A DNA stretch of 64,000 nt from Aedes albopictus (Eukaryota > Arthropoda > Insecta > Diptera > Culicidae), in assembly GCF_035046485.1 (NCBI RefSeq), contig NC_085138.1:63480580-63544579 (forward strand), written 5' to 3'. This document shows, in pieces, positions 9,883 through 22,100 of the stretch (its first letter is position 1; the number at the start of each line of letters is the position of its first letter). The position numbers were made by a program, and so were the translations under genes. Under the pieces are notes generated by a model. It was not told where the DNA came from. It saw only the letters and a list, made by a program, of their open reading frames with translations, and did no database searches.

Positions 9883-10440
9883 CAGGACACCTGGAAAATT
9901 CCTCTACAGATAGGAGAAAGATGTTTTTGAAATCACAAGAAAATTCTGAATGAAAAAAAAAATCTCGTGAGTTTATCAATTAATCTCCACTCAGACTTTT
10001 CCGAGAGTTTAGAAAAAGCATGTAAAGACAATGATTTTATGAGTGTTTGAAATTTTGTACTGTCAGAATAACTGAGAAGATTGTTTTCATAATTGTGATT
10101 GGTAATTTTTTCCATCACCGAGAAAACTGATCGTATGAAGATCGTAACATTCTTTGGAAAGGTTGAACATTTTAAAATGCAAACACATAATCTGCACGAT
10201 CTGAAAACCCCTGGTAGCGATTGCTTCAGTGCTATTTACGGATTTTTTTTTTTCGAGAAAGCTATCTATACAGAGGTGGTCCATCGGGGCGTTTCAGGCA
10301 TTTCTGCTAGGCATTCTTTCTTGAAGATTCCTGCATTGAAATCTTGCAAGAATGCCTCGACAATTTTTCAAAGAATTAAAAAAATCTCACAGTGCCCTAT
10401 TCAAATTTGTATTCATTATTGTTTTTTTCCATGCTAAAAA

Positions 10441-11163
10441 ATCTTTAAAGATTCTACAAGAAACTCCTCCTTGTTTCATTTGTATATTTTTGATATACCA
10501 CTAGGAGTCGCTTAGTTAACAAGTTTTTGTTTTCCTTTAATATTTTCCGATGGTTTTTTCATTAACATTTCTCCAAGAATCTAGTAGCGCAATAACCCTA
10601 GTAATTGCTCAAAAACATTGGCCTTATTGGTTTTGACAGGATTTTGCTAAAAATTACGCAATGTTTTTATTTTTAATTTTTTGTTTTGTGTATTGTGTAG
10701 TCTTTCTCTCACATTCCCCGCCTCGGCTGTTAGGGGCCCATCAAAGCAAGTTGCTCCTTTTTTCATCATTTTCTGAACTAAGGATTGCAGTTTTTTGTTT
10801 TGCTTCTCAAGTTTGAATTTAAGGCTAAAAGTTAGCACGGGTTATTATAAAAACAACAAATAAAACCAATCGGTAATCTAATCGCATGTTTTCAAATAGG
10901 ATGGATACACGAGTGTGGGGTTACTAATGGAACTGTGACATTTCGTCCTAGGAAACTGCAAAGAGTGAAGGGAAGAATCTGTCAAGTAGAATATGGGATA
11001 ATTGGGATGCACAGCGAGTTAAACGGGTTCGTCCCCATAAGAAACGAAGCCGCATAAGACATATCAATCAAACATGCCCTTATTAATGAGTTCTTCATGC
11101 TTTTGCTTTTACATGCCGTAAAATTCAATTTTACGATTAGAGTGCTGGTATCCGTTATGTATA
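10441..11163. other. No gene recognised
   Basis: AT-rich, apparently non-repetitive sequence. No frame longer than 63 codons and no inverted-end element was seen. Confidence 0.4.
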
Positions 11164-12654
11164 AGGACTGTTCATTTTATAAAGAGGACACCTTATTTGT
11201 GTGATATCTTTTTTTATTTTTCAATAAAATCATTATCGGGTTTTTGCATAAATTTCCATAGCTTTTCTACAGTGTAGGAAAAATATAACATTATACAAAT
11301 TGTCCTTAGTTATGGAACTGAAGCGGTTTTCGTTAAAACTCAATAAAACCCCATTTCTCAAAATTCTACACAACTTTCCACATACATAACTTTAAAATTT
11401 TCATGAACTTTTCAATGTGTTGGGATCTAATACTATTCTTCTAAAGGTAGTGTGTAATAGTTGGTCAGTAATAATGCACCAAGCATTATACAGCTTGATA
11501 TAGTGAGTTGCCTTGTTATCAATTAAATTGATAAAAAATACTTATTTAAGTCCAGTGATGCAATAACACCACGGAATCAGTTCAAAATTTGTCCAGTATA
11601 GAAGAGAATCGCATTCTAAATGATACCGAAGAAAAATATGCTTTAAAGTACATTCTTCATCATAAATTTAATACTTAATGATGGCCATAATGAAAAATTG
11701 CATACTTTTTGCTCCATAAATGCAAGTTTTTGATTCTAGAGAAGCTTATTATTATTTATTTTCAGCAAGGTCTGACCCTATGTGATTATATACCTTATTT
11801 GAAAATAATTCATTTTCATTTATTTAGTTAACATCAAATTCATGATAATACTGAATCAACAATTTGCCGCCATAATACTCGATTTGCAGCTGCAGCTCTC
11901 CAACCTCGGTCACGCCCAACACTCGCCAGATCACGCTCCACCTGGTCCGCCCATCGTGCTCTCTGCGCTCCACGCCTTCTTGTACCAACCGGATGGTTAG
12001 CAAACACCAACTTATTTGAAAATAACTACATGCTAATTTTTATTTACGACATCATTGTTAAGTTGTATTTGCAATAGAGTACATCGTTATTTAGAAGAAC
12101 CTTCAAAGAACGAAGCGGTTTCATCTCCGGTAACTGCCATGAAGCACAGTAACCAAGCCAACAATGCTATCAAGAAGCGGTTTTCTGCATTTGAAATTGC
12201 ATTATTGGTACTTTCGACTAGATCCATTGAAAACATTCAAAATTTAATATTTTTATACATTTTTGTTTAACCAATAAATTTTATTCTGAAAATCGAGTCC
12301 AACTTGTAACTTTAATATCTCAACAACCATTATTCCAATTAGGTTTACATTTTGCCAGAATATGTATCACTCAAACTGCTGCAGCATGGCAAACACTTTT
12401 ATGCAATTAAAACGATACACCGATGTTTTTACAGAAATTTTGTGTTTATCTTTAGTTTTTGGGAATTGAAAAATTGATCTCTCGAAACACTTTGCCACAT
12501 TTCTTTAAAGTTCAATAATTTTAACCCAATTTATTCATGGTTATTATCTGCTAATATAATGTACTGAACAACTAACCAAGGCTGCTCAAATTTGAACTAC
12601 GCGTTTTCTTTTTATAACCTTGCAAAGTTGTCCTCTTTATAAAATTACAGTCCT
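11164..12654. mobile_element. Mariner-type element, non-autonomous, TA duplication
   Basis: Inverted ends start AGGACTGTTCATTTTATAAA and continue AGAGGACA; the right end differs by TCA to AA. TA flanks both sides (11162-11163, 12655-12656). The core is AT-rich without a transposase frame. A 5'-truncated retrotransposon 3' end is inserted at 11809-12010. The original element is about 1.27 kb, longer than most MITEs, so it may be a decayed autonomous copy. Confidence 0.75.
11809..12010 (-). mobile_element. 5'-truncated RTE-like retrotransposon 3' end, 15-bp duplication
   Basis: CTTATTTGAAAATAA occurs at 11794-11808 and 12011-12025. The insert, read on the minus strand, begins TGGTGTTTGCTAACCATCC and continues through GCGCAGAGAGCACGATGGG and GACCAGGTGGAGCGTGATC. 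These blocks match the last codons of the RTE-like relic at 59690-59780 (LVFANHP then RARWVDQVERDL). The copy here extends past that relic with about 110 bases of 3' region and ends in AATAAATGAAAATGAA. Extreme 5' truncation is normal for non-LTR insertion. Confidence 0.85.
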
Positions 12655-13005
12655 TATTTAATAAATCATAACTTTCCAATAAAATTTCTAATAAATTTGG
12701 CCCAATTAACATTTTTAGTCGAAAAGACTTGATGAGGTTCTCAAAACCAAATAAAAGTTATAAGGTTTTATGAATATTATTATTTTTATTATTATTTATT
12801 AACGACACTTTTCCATTATTGTGGCATTCGTGTGGTTCTAACATCCTCTACAAGAACTTAAAATAAATACAACAGTTTTTGAAATTCGAGTTTCACAGTT
12901 TGGTAAAAACCACTTGAAAGCTAATAGAAAATAGGTTATATTACCACTTTCATCATCACATTTGGTCGACCCAATTTCCAGCGACACTGCGACAATTTCA
13001 CATAA
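12655..13005. other. No gene recognised
   Basis: AT-rich sequence with a TTATTATTTTTATTATTATT low-complexity run near 12775. A 96-codon minus-strand frame across 12838-13128 has no recognisable domain. Confidence 0.4.
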
Positions 13006-13145
13006 ATCATGTTCAAAGTTACTTTGACTTATTATTTTTTGAATAAGACCTAGGGATTTGAAATCGGCCACAAATTGGCGGAGATATGTGCCTAAAAAAA
13101 TATTTTTTTTTTCAGGGAGTGACCCCAAAATTTTGATCGGGAGTG
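13006..13145. mobile_element. Decayed copy of the CACTCCCG mariner-type MITE
   Basis: The right end GGAGTGACCCCAAAATTTTGATC then GGGAGTG matches the intact copy at 32141-32271, as does the internal block GACCTAGGGATTTGAAATCGG. The left end has decayed to CATGTTCAAAGTT. TA follows the right end. Confidence 0.65.
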
Positions 13146-13950
13146 TACCTTTACCTAAAGAATATCACACCTTAAAAATACAGATAAATACAGGAGATAA
13201 AAAAACGGCGAATGCTTAGGACATGGAGTAGATTCTACTCAGAGCTTATCTTAATACCACGTTAAACTTCATATTTCTGCACATCTCCACACTTATCTTT
13301 CTTATGTTGACTCGGACGTCCCAGCCGACATGTATTTTTTTTTGGGTGATATCTCTAGAGATCAGCGAAAATATTTCATGTGTATAGTCCGTTTTATCTC
13401 TATCACACTGTAGCTATTTGGCTTTTCGGCTTATGTACAGCGCACACCAGATACAAAGTTAACTGCATGTGTACTGTGTAGTGTGTACTGCCAGCAACGT
13501 TCAAATGATTTGGCGCTTTGGCCTACCCGGTTTAACTAGGAGGGAATTGCTTCTGTCCACACCCTGATAGATAATATCTCTGACTTTGAGACATCGCATC
13601 GTTGTCGCCACGATGTCCACTGTACAAAGGGGGTAGGGAAAGTCACTGAGATTTACTGTGTGTCACAGACTAACGAATGTGCATTTTCGCGTATATTCGT
13701 TACTGGGACTGTTTTTCAGACGTTTTGAATGATTTGTATCTATAGAGAGCAAAATTTTCAACAGTTCTCGGTATTACGTCTAGTTGTCTGTGATTTATCG
13801 TAGGGCTTCTTCTAAGAGCAATGTCCTAAATTTATTTAGATGTCATTTGATTTGATGATAATTGGTCGAAAATGTATTAGAAGAATTCATTGCATATGTA
13901 GGTACATTTTAATCACACATAGCGAAATCCGGTAGCCCCCTAAAAAAAAA
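13146..13950. other. Non-repetitive DNA, no gene recognised
   Basis: Mixed composition; no frame above 60 codons. I see no inverted-end element and no motif that I can name. Confidence 0.4.
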
Positions 13951-14202
13951 CAAGCCTTACTTTACCAAACACCGTATCCAACAAAATTTACGAACGGAGA
14001 AAATCTAAGGGGAAGTTCGCTGTTTCCTTAGCAACTCATACATTAAGCATTTCAGAAACGTGAAAAATCCGGGTATTTTTTTTACAAATCATCCCTAAAG
14101 GCTAATGATACAAGTAGTCCTTAACGAAATTCAGCGCCTCATGTGAAAATCTCTTTTTTGTTTACTTATGTTACATACGATGTTTGGTAAAGTTAGGCTT
14201 GA
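13951..14202. mobile_element. MITE (CAAGCCTTACTTTACCAAAC ends)
   Basis: The left end CAAGCCTTACTTTACCAAAC (13951) and the right end, read from the other strand as CAAGCCTAACTTTACCAAAC, give about 33-bp inverted repeats with four differences. The 190-bp core is non-coding. Both flanks are A-rich, so the duplication is not certain. Confidence 0.75.
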
Positions 14203-14884
14203 AAAATGTTCTTAATCCTTCGGGCTGAAATTTATAGTTCGGAGTGACAGAAAGCATATATCCTATTTTCCTGAATAGGAGTCATAGTAAATGATATCTT
14301 TAAAATTTGGGAACGTCAAAATCAGATACAGCTATTCAAAATCCATGCGTAAATGTAATGGATTCACGTCATCAGCAGCGTCGAATCTGGGTCAAACCAA
14401 CAACGGATGGCCAAGGAAGCAAGTTTTAATAGGCCAAAAAAGTCCGGAAGTGTGCCCCCAAAAAATGCACGTGTCCTCCATTGTCTCCCCCGCATAACCA
14501 ACCCCCTACCCCCCGCCACGACACGCATTAAGGAAACAAAATAATCTGTTTTTTTCACCCGCAGCAAGCCCCCAATACTGTCTGTGTCTGTGTCTGTCTG
14601 TACGCAATTCTGTGTAAATATCAGACTCATAAACATGGCACACTGGGCGACTTTGGGTTGCATATTTATTTATAGTAGAGACAGTCAGTCAGCAGCAGCA
14701 CTGTAGGCAAATGTGTGCAGAAAATAACATTAAAAAACGGCACGTTTCTGGTGTTCTGGTCGCGAAAAATCATCGGTCGAACACGGACACCGCCGACCCC
14801 GGTGGAATAGGGTCGACGATCCTAATTTGGGTTCATGTTCGGATGTTCCATTTTTTTAGTGAACAATTCTTAGCAAGGTCATGT
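14203..14884. other. Non-repetitive DNA with a TGTCTG microsatellite
   Basis: A short (TGTCTG/TGTCTC)-type run lies at 14577-14602. CAGCAG runs occur near 14365 and 14690. Frames of 68-99 codons overlap on both strands without a domain. No gene supported. Confidence 0.4.
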
Positions 14885-15305
14885 TTAGAGTGTCTGGATT
14901 CGATTCCTGGTGTTTCTTGACATCTCTGGGCATAAAATATCTTTGTGCTTGCAACCCAATCTTGAGGCAAAAAGCACTAGACTCCGCCAATGATCTAGTC
15001 TTTGTCCCCTCCATACAAATTCCAGTTTTTATGTATGAAGATTAATAGAATAGACCGGAATGGGGGGGGATTTTTGGGCGAAATCTAGTACTTTTACCCT
15101 GATTTATTAATTACCCTAATTTAAATTATTAAATTAAATAATGATGATCAATTTGCAAAGAAAACTCTGAGGCACTCACTGTGTAAGTAAGTGCTCATAG
15201 AAGAGAGACGAACCAGACAAATCAATCAATCAATGCTCATAGAAGAGGAAGCTGAAAAGCATGTTCTAGCTAGGGACGACACGCCGAGAACAGGAGGAAA
15301 AAGTT
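14885..15305 (+). mobile_element. Diverged tRNA-headed SINE remains
   Basis: TCTGGATTCGATTCCTGG is a box-B-like word. TTGACATCTCTGGGCATAAA and TTTGTGCTTGC follow, in the order of the Feilai-like body. After about 180 bases of other sequence, CAAAGAAAACTCTGAGG and GTGCTCATAGAAGAG continue the body, and a purine-rich end AGGAGGAAAAAG closes it. The GTGCTCATAGAAGAG block is duplicated. It is old and interrupted. Confidence 0.55.
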
Positions 15306-16073
15306 GAACGAGATCATCTCGATGCACACCGATTTCTCAGTCTACTCAGACAATGTATGGTTTCTAAGAAAATCTTTATTTGCTTGGTACCCAAACAGAA
15401 ACCCCCACTCTACACGTACCTATAAAAAAATCCTTTTACTTTTATTTATTTTTGCACATCGTCGCGAGATGCGTCTAGCTGGGCATTAAACACAACAAGT
15501 CGGGAGTTATTATTACTGGCTAAGCTTCCTGATTGCGGCGACGCGCGTATGTAAGGGGAAGCATGGGAGAGCAAGACAGACCAGGCCAACGCTGCCTGTC
15601 CACCTTCGCTAGGTCATCACCACCCTCATACCCAGACCGAAGAAGAAAGCATCTGTTCGGTCGGCGGATGAATACAATTAGAGAACACAAACGAACGGAA
15701 CGTTTGGTGTGACTTTGTGATACTCTATCCCTCTACGTAAGGGCTGTGGGAAATTATTGTCCGAAAAACGCAAAAGCCGGCCCCAACAAATGGATCACTT
15801 TGTTTTGACTACGGATCGGCCAGGTCGATGCCTGAAATGTTTATATGACGTTGATATGTATGTAGGGTATATGTACCATTCCTTGGCCTAATTTGCAAGC
15901 CGCCTTGACAATTTTGACCATAACTCATGAAATAATAGCACTAGAAATAATATGTTGACCCTATTCAACACTCTAGGCAATGTATGTTTCACCAATTGGA
16001 AGAAAACTAACGTAAATATTGAAGAATTTACTTAATTAAGTTGAAAAGATTCGATGCGATGGTATGCAACGTT
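15306..16073. other. Non-repetitive DNA, no gene recognised
   Basis: Includes a GC-richer stretch around 15530-15800. The only frame on the plus strand is 61 codons with no domain. Nothing else seen. Confidence 0.4.
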
Positions 16074-16240
16074 CCCAAGCAACACACATGTTATAATAAA
16101 GTTACGACAGCGCAAGTTTTGGTTGTATAGAAGTTTATTTGACGTTATTCTAACATTGTGTTGAAATTACGTAAAATAAACTTCAATACAACCAAAACTT
16201 GCGCTGTCGTAACTTTTATATAACATGTGTGTTGCTTGGG
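16074..16240. mobile_element. Palindromic MITE (CCCAAGCAACACACATG ends)
   Basis: The element is almost entirely hairpin: CCCAAGCAACACACATGTTA, then AGTTACGACAGCGCAAG, then TTTTGGTTGTAT, mirrored on the right. The loop is about 35 bases. It is flanked by TT on each side. The CCCA-GCAACA start resembles those at 38080 and 53877. Confidence 0.85.
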
Positions 16241-17110
16241 TTGGTCTATGGTACAAAAATTGGCCTATTAGTGGAAACAACGTTGACCTATTGCTTTCCA
16301 TGCCCTAGAACCACTAATTATCTCATTTTTTTCAATATTTCTGCTGAAGTATTATCTCTGTTTGTTCACCAATCTTACACTTAAATTACATTTTCGGAGC
16401 CAAATTTTCAAAAAACTATAAATAAATCACTTAAACTAAAGTTCTTTCTTAATTTAGTAACGTAAACAACGCAACCCTATTATTGCGTTATATTTTTACA
16501 GTCATTGCACACAAAATCTTTCTTCCTGTTCGTTCTTTCTGGTTCTTACGCAATCAATGTTGTTGACGTCACATTATCGGTGTTTTTGACGTCACTTTAT
16601 TGATGGGCCAAGATTTGGGTACATAGTGAAAAAAAATGTCCTCAATATTCGGCCCACATTCAATTTGTAAAATAATTAGTATTCGTTGAAAACAAATATA
16701 CAAGTTCAAAATAGCGTCTTTGACCGTCGCATCAAATGTTCAGTTATTGAAAAGCCACTTCGAAATGTTCCAGAATCATGCCATTTATGATCATGTGTAT
16801 AGACTATCCACTAAGCCGAAGAATCGTGGCGTCTATAAAAGCTAAACAAAGTGACATTTTCATTCAATTTTAATGCTCCAAAGTGCTAAAATTGAAACGC
16901 AATGTTACAGTTGTTTGGCGCATAGTTTTTCCAATATCCAGTAATGTGTGTTTCTTTGAGTTTTTGGTTTACGTTGAGATAGGCCCAACGAGGGGACTAT
17001 GCCAACGAAGCATCCCGATACCCTATATGAAGATGTGAGAGAAAATCTTCGCACAATTATTCTTGAAAGAAAACACTTTATTGATATGACGCCTTTCGCG
17101 TCAAATCAAA
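16241..17110. other. Non-repetitive DNA, no gene recognised
   Basis: AT-rich; no repeat or domain recognised. A 61-codon frame starting in the MITE is chance. Confidence 0.4.
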
Positions 17111-17665
17111 ACGGGCTTGGTGGTCTAGTGGGTATCGCATCTGATTCATCTGCAGAAAGTGCTAGGTTCAATCCCTGACTCGTCCCTTCTTTTTCTTCCT
17201 ACTTTGAGTATTTCAATATACAACTCATGTATATTCACATGTTCATAGCCATCGCTAGAACAGAAACAGGCTAATAAATCCGTTTTCCTTCCTTCCAACT
17301 TTCACAGCACAGTGTTAATCCATCACATAACGCCTACGATTTATACAATTATATTAAGTGAACTGTGCTGCATTCTTCAGAGTATGTACTAAACACACTA
17401 ATCTGTCACCTTACGCCTGGCATTCACGCACCAATGTGTGAACCCTCTACCAACCATATTCCACCAACACTCCAACATCCGCATGAATTTGTGCAGACGC
17501 AGAGATATATTCGGTCTGCTGTGGATACAATCGATTCCAATCATCACTCCCTTCTCCTTCCCCTCATTGACCAGCAACCTGACGTGGCAGGCGCAATTAT
17601 CGTCTAACAATGGAAGATTACCAACACTCACACACTGAAGATGTCTGCTTAAAAATCTGACCATC
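17111..17665 (+). mobile_element. Long tRNA-headed SINE, family S3 copy 1
   Basis: The head GGTGGTCTAGTGGGTATCGC holds box A, and AGGTTCAATCCCTGAC holds box B. A body of about 480 bp follows and is shared block by block with the copy at 32630-33586: CAACTCATGTATATTCACATG, CACCAATGTGTGAAC, GCAGAGATATATTCGGTCTG, GACGTGGCAGGCGC. The body is longer than a usual SINE. The short frames inside (66-88 codons) are in conserved order in both copies but are interrupted differently, so coding is unlikely. Confidence 0.75.
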
Positions 17666-17718
17666 TTGTAACGTCACGGTAGAATGTGTCTTATTGGCAA
17701 TCTTGGAATTCGTCATTA

Positions 17719-17908
17719 CACCAACAAAGCTAGCCATGAAAATGTTTGACACTTCCTAGGTCATTTTGACAGACCATACACATGCACGAAAAAGGCGGAT
17801 CATATATTCTACATTATCGAACTTGTTGTCGTCCTATTTATGCTCATGTTACATTTATCAAAATGACCTGAGAAGTGTCAAGCATTTTCATTGCTAGCTT
17901 TGTTGGTG
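17719..17908. mobile_element. TA-flanked MITE (CACCAACAAAGCTAGC ends)
   Basis: Arms of about 55 bp: CACCAACAAAGCTAGCCATG then GACACTTCCTAGGTCATTTTGA, mirrored on the right with six or so changes. TA flanks both sides (17717-17718, 17909-17910). Confidence 0.85.
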
Positions 17909-17929
17909 TAATAAAGAATGTCCTGGATA

Positions 17930-18210
17930 TGTATGTATTTCTCTAAGCATAAACCATCAGTTGTATTGTACCGAGTACATCCCTGCCGGAATTTCTCTGA
18001 AGACAGTTTTATATACTCATAGGTATGTCGCATATTCCCATCTCAGAGCATAATCCTATAGAAATGTCAATTGACATATTTCTGGATGGATCTTTGGAAG
18101 AATTTTTGATGGTATTCTCATAGAAGCCTCGAAACTATCACTGACTACAGGAAACCCTCGAGGTATCTCTGTAGGAATTCCTAAAAGCAATCCCTGGAGA
18201 AATCCTAGAA
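17930..18210. repeat. GGAATTCC-type repeat DNA
   Basis: Words such as GGAATTTCTCTGAAGACAG and CCCTGGAGAAATCCTAGAA. This is the left part of the block that continues after the hAT element at 18211-19162, and its TCCTAGAA supplied that element's target. Confidence 0.65.
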
Positions 18211-19162
18211 CAGGGGTTTTCAGGCATTTCGGCTCGCGGTGCACTTTTTGAAAATAAATTGCTCCACGGTGCACATGTTTATGATTGTTTCAAATTTTCA
18301 AATTCGTAAAAAAAAACTGTCGTATTTTTCATAGCAGTTCCAGGGGGGTATGCACTCCTCATTATTTTTTTTTTCACCATGTTTATGTCTATGATGTGAC
18401 ATAGTTATTCGACTCGGAATATTTCTTGCTCAGAATGTTTTTGGAAAATTTCAGAAAAGATCTTTATAAATAAATGCTGAATGAAATCTTGAGCCGAATT
18501 AGTGCTATTTTGTTTTCAAGAACCTCGGTTAAGTCCTTCGAAAACTGCTGTATTATTTCTAGTGTGGTTCTATTAAAACGTTTTTCCAAGACTTTTACTG
18601 AATTTCTTAAAAATTTCTAGCAAGTGACTTGGAAGGTTTATTTTCAGAAACTTGGCATATACATATTAACAATATTTTTGATAAATTCCTTCCAGGCACT
18701 CTTGTCAATTCGAAAGGAAATTTCTATGAAAATTATTAGCACGTTAACAGTAGAATTCCTGGGTAACTGATTTCGATTGATTCCTTCTCTGGTATCAAGC
18801 AAAGCCACAGAAATATTAGTAAGATTTCTTCTGAGAATTGTTTAGCATAATAATTAAAGATACATTTGAAATTTATTAAGAAAGTTTTGGCAGACTTGTT
18901 TCATGATTCTTCGCGAATATCTGAAACGGTGTTTGCTGGATTCAAGGTTGACACGCAGGCTGGAAAAAATGGAAATTTTGCTCTCAATCCCTTGGAGCGC
19001 CTTCCAATAAATCAGTTGTTCTAATTAACTCGAATGATTTTTCATGAAAAGTGTAATGAATATAAATTTAAATACGCAAGACTTTCCTGAAGTGCTGCGG
19101 TGCACTTGTCATTGCTTCGCGGTGCACCAAGTGCACCGCGGTGCACGATCTGAAAACCGCTG
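18211..19162. mobile_element. hAT element, non-autonomous, exact 8-bp duplication TCCTAGAA
   Basis: The ends CAGGGGTTTTCAGGCATTTC and, from the right, CAGCGGTTTTCAGATCGTGC match the CAGxGGTTTTCA style of hAT elements. TCCTAGAA flanks both sides (18203-18210, 19163-19170). The word GCGGTGCAC occurs several times near both ends, likely as subterminal transposase sites. The 0.95-kb interior is AT-rich with no transposase frame. Confidence 0.88.
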
Positions 19163-22100
19163 TCCTAGAAGAATATTCTGGAGGTATTCCCGGAGAATTT
19201 TCAAATAATGAAATCCTTCAATTCATCTGAAGAAATTCCTGGACGAATCGCTGGAATGAATTTCTGGCGCATTGTCTAGAGAAATTCCTAGATGAATTCG
19301 GAATTCGGAAAAAGTTTTCCCTGGGTGTTTGCGATTAGTTAAAATTCACGAAAATAAAAAGATTTAAAAATCTTGGCTGGGAATTCCTTAAGGATCCAAT
19401 GGAGAAATGTTTTGAAGAATTCCTGGAGGAAAAACTGTAAGAATTCCTGATGGAATCTTTAAATAAACTCTTAAAGAAACTACTGAGGAGGTTCCCGAAG
19501 GAATCGCTGGAAAATTTTTAGGCACCATTTTTTTCTTCAAGAAATTCCAGATGAATTTCTGGGGAAATCCCTACACAAATTTCGGAAGGAAATCCTTGGT
19601 GCTTACCCTAGGATAATCGCTAAAAAAAATCGTTGGAGGAGATCAGCCAGGCATTTCCCGGGGGATTTCTGGAGGAACTCCTTGACAAATTTTTGAAAGA
19701 ATCCTCGAAGAACTTTTCAAAGGAACACCCTAAAAACATCCCTGGGAAAAACTCCTAGAGGAATCTCTGGAGGAGTTTATGAAGAAATCCATGGATAACT
19801 TCTTAAAGGATTTTTCGAAAATGAACCATTCAAGAGTATATTCCTCAAAGAATCGCTGGACAAGTCTGAAGGAATTCCTTTGCAGGAGCTGAACGGGATG
19901 TTCTTGGGGAAATGCATTGATGGATTCCTGAACAAATACGTGGATGAACTCCCAAAAGATTTCTTGGAGAATATTGTGAAAGCATTCCTGGATGACTTCT
20001 CGGAGAATTACCTGGCTCCTGTGTGGATCCCTGTAAAATTATCTTTAAGAATTTCAATACAAATTACTGGAGAATTTCCTCTAGAAATCTTTGCTTGAAA
20101 TAATTAGAAAAAAAAAACTGCAGGTATTCCTGGAGAAATTTTTGAGTGTAAAGATAACGGAAGGATTACTCAAATTTCTGAGGGAACCCTTGACATTTTA
20201 TTTTGAAGGGAAGTTGAGATGACTTTCTGAAACTTCTAGAGCATTCCCTAAAAGAATTCCCGCTGTAATCCTTTTTTGAATTCCTGAAAAAAACCCTGAA
20301 GGCATGAATGGAGAAATTCCTGAATAAATTTCTGGAGGAAGTCCTGCAGTAATTCCTGGAGGAATTCTCGAAGAATCCCTGGAGGATTTCCTAGAGGAAT
20401 CCCTGCAGAAATTCTTGAAAAAAAAATCTGGCGGATTCCTTCGAGGAATTCTTGGCGGAAGCCCTGGAGCAAATCACTGGAGGAATGTTTGGAGTTATGC
20501 CAGAAGGCATTTCTTAAGGAATCCCTGGTGAATCCCTAGAGTAATCCCTAGAAAAAATCGTGAATGAATTTCTGGAGGAATTCATGGAGTTACTCCATGA
20601 GGAATTCTTGAAGAATTCCTTGAAGGAATTGCTGGAGTAATTCCTGAAGAAACTCCTAGAGGAATTCCTGGAGGAATCCATGGACGAGTTCCTGCTAAAA
20701 TGACTAGAGGAATATCGTAAAGAATCCCTGGCAAAATTCCTGGAGCTTGAAGACATCCCTTGAGGAATCCGTGGAAGAATCTCAGGTGAAATTCCTGGAG
20801 GAATCCTTGGAGGAATACCTGAACCTTTTTTTTTCATTTTCGTGAATTTATGCTAGTTCTTTACAATAAATTCCTGCAGGAATATCTGGAAGAACCCCTG
20901 GAAGAATTCTTTAATGAAATTCTGGAGGAATTCCTGGAAAATTACATAGAGGGATTCCTGTAGAAATTCATGAAAGAGTTCCTAGAATATCTTTGAAGGA
21001 ATATCAAGAGCAATCCCTGAAGGAATGCCTGGAGGAATTCCTGAAGAATACCCTGGAGGAATTCCTGGAGATGTCTCTAAAGGAATTCCTGGAAGATTCA
21101 CTGGAGTAATTCCAGAAGGAATCGGTTGTGAAATTCCTGGATGAATCATATGAGGAATTCATGGAGAAATCCCTGGAGAAAATTTTGGAGGAATTCCCGG
21201 AGTAATCTCTGGAGGAATTACTGGCGGAATCCCTGCAGGAATTCTGAAGGAATCAATGCAGGAATTTTCGGACAAATCACTGGAAGAATTCCTGGAGAAA
21301 TCTCTGGAGGAAGCCCCGGAGGAATACCAGGAAGTATTTCTGGAGAATTCTCAAAAGAAATTCTGAAGGAATCCAAGGAGGCAGTACTGAAAAAAATCAT
21401 AGAACGAATTCTTGCTAAAATCCTGAAGGAATCCCAAAACTAGTTTGAAGAGAAACTCCTGGAGGAATGCATGTAACAGTTCCTGGAGAAATCTCTGGAA
21501 GAATTTCTAAAGAAACCCCAGGAGGAATCCAAAAAGCAATTCCGAGAGAAATTTCCAAGGGAATGCTTCAACAATTCCTGGGGAAACTCTTTGTAGAATT
21601 CCTGGAGGAGTTTCTGAGAGGAATCCAGGAAGAATAGGACACGATCAGTGAAGTACTAGATTTGTAGTAATGAACTGAATTTTTGTAAGATGAGAAGGGG
21701 AATTCTCCATTTCTGCTAGGAAATGGTATGAAAAGCGGGGAGAGAACAACAGCACAGTTTTCCAATGTTTTGCTCAAACAGCATCAAATTAGACAAGGGA
21801 TCATAATACCCACGCTTTTGGCACGACTTCCTCGCAGAAGTTCAGTTCATCACTACAAATCTATTCTAGTCCGATTGTGTCCTATTTCCGAAGGAATACC
21901 AAAAGAGTTTATTTCAAGAAATGAAATAGCCAAAGGCTGAAAATCTTCATAACGAAGTAACAAGTAGTAATAGAAGTATTAAAAAGAGTTTCTGGATGAA
22001 TCCATAGAGGAATTTGTTCCAGAAAAATCCCAGAAGGGGTTCCCGAGTGAATCTTGAGGGAATCCTGGGAGGAATTATTGAAGGAATACCGGGAGGAGTT

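Larger units (their letters stand above)
9120..10440. repeat. Sparse GGAATTCC-type repeat DNA
   Basis: Scattered words such as GGGAATTTTGAAAAAATC, TCTGGAGGAGAG and AATTTCCTGAGAAG mark an old, diverged block of the same repeat class. It also carries one MITE and one exact 44-bp tandem duplication, listed separately. Open frames of 60-112 codons on both strands overlap one another and have no domain. Confidence 0.45.

Noticed and set aside
20514..20837. 107-codon minus-strand frame rich in Arg/Asn/Ser/Pro
   Set aside because: Produced by the GGAATTCCTGGA unit; low-complexity translation with similar frames in other phases and strands.
21141..21443. 100-codon plus-strand frame of NPWRNS-like repeats
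   Set aside because: Same repeat artefact; no start context or domain.
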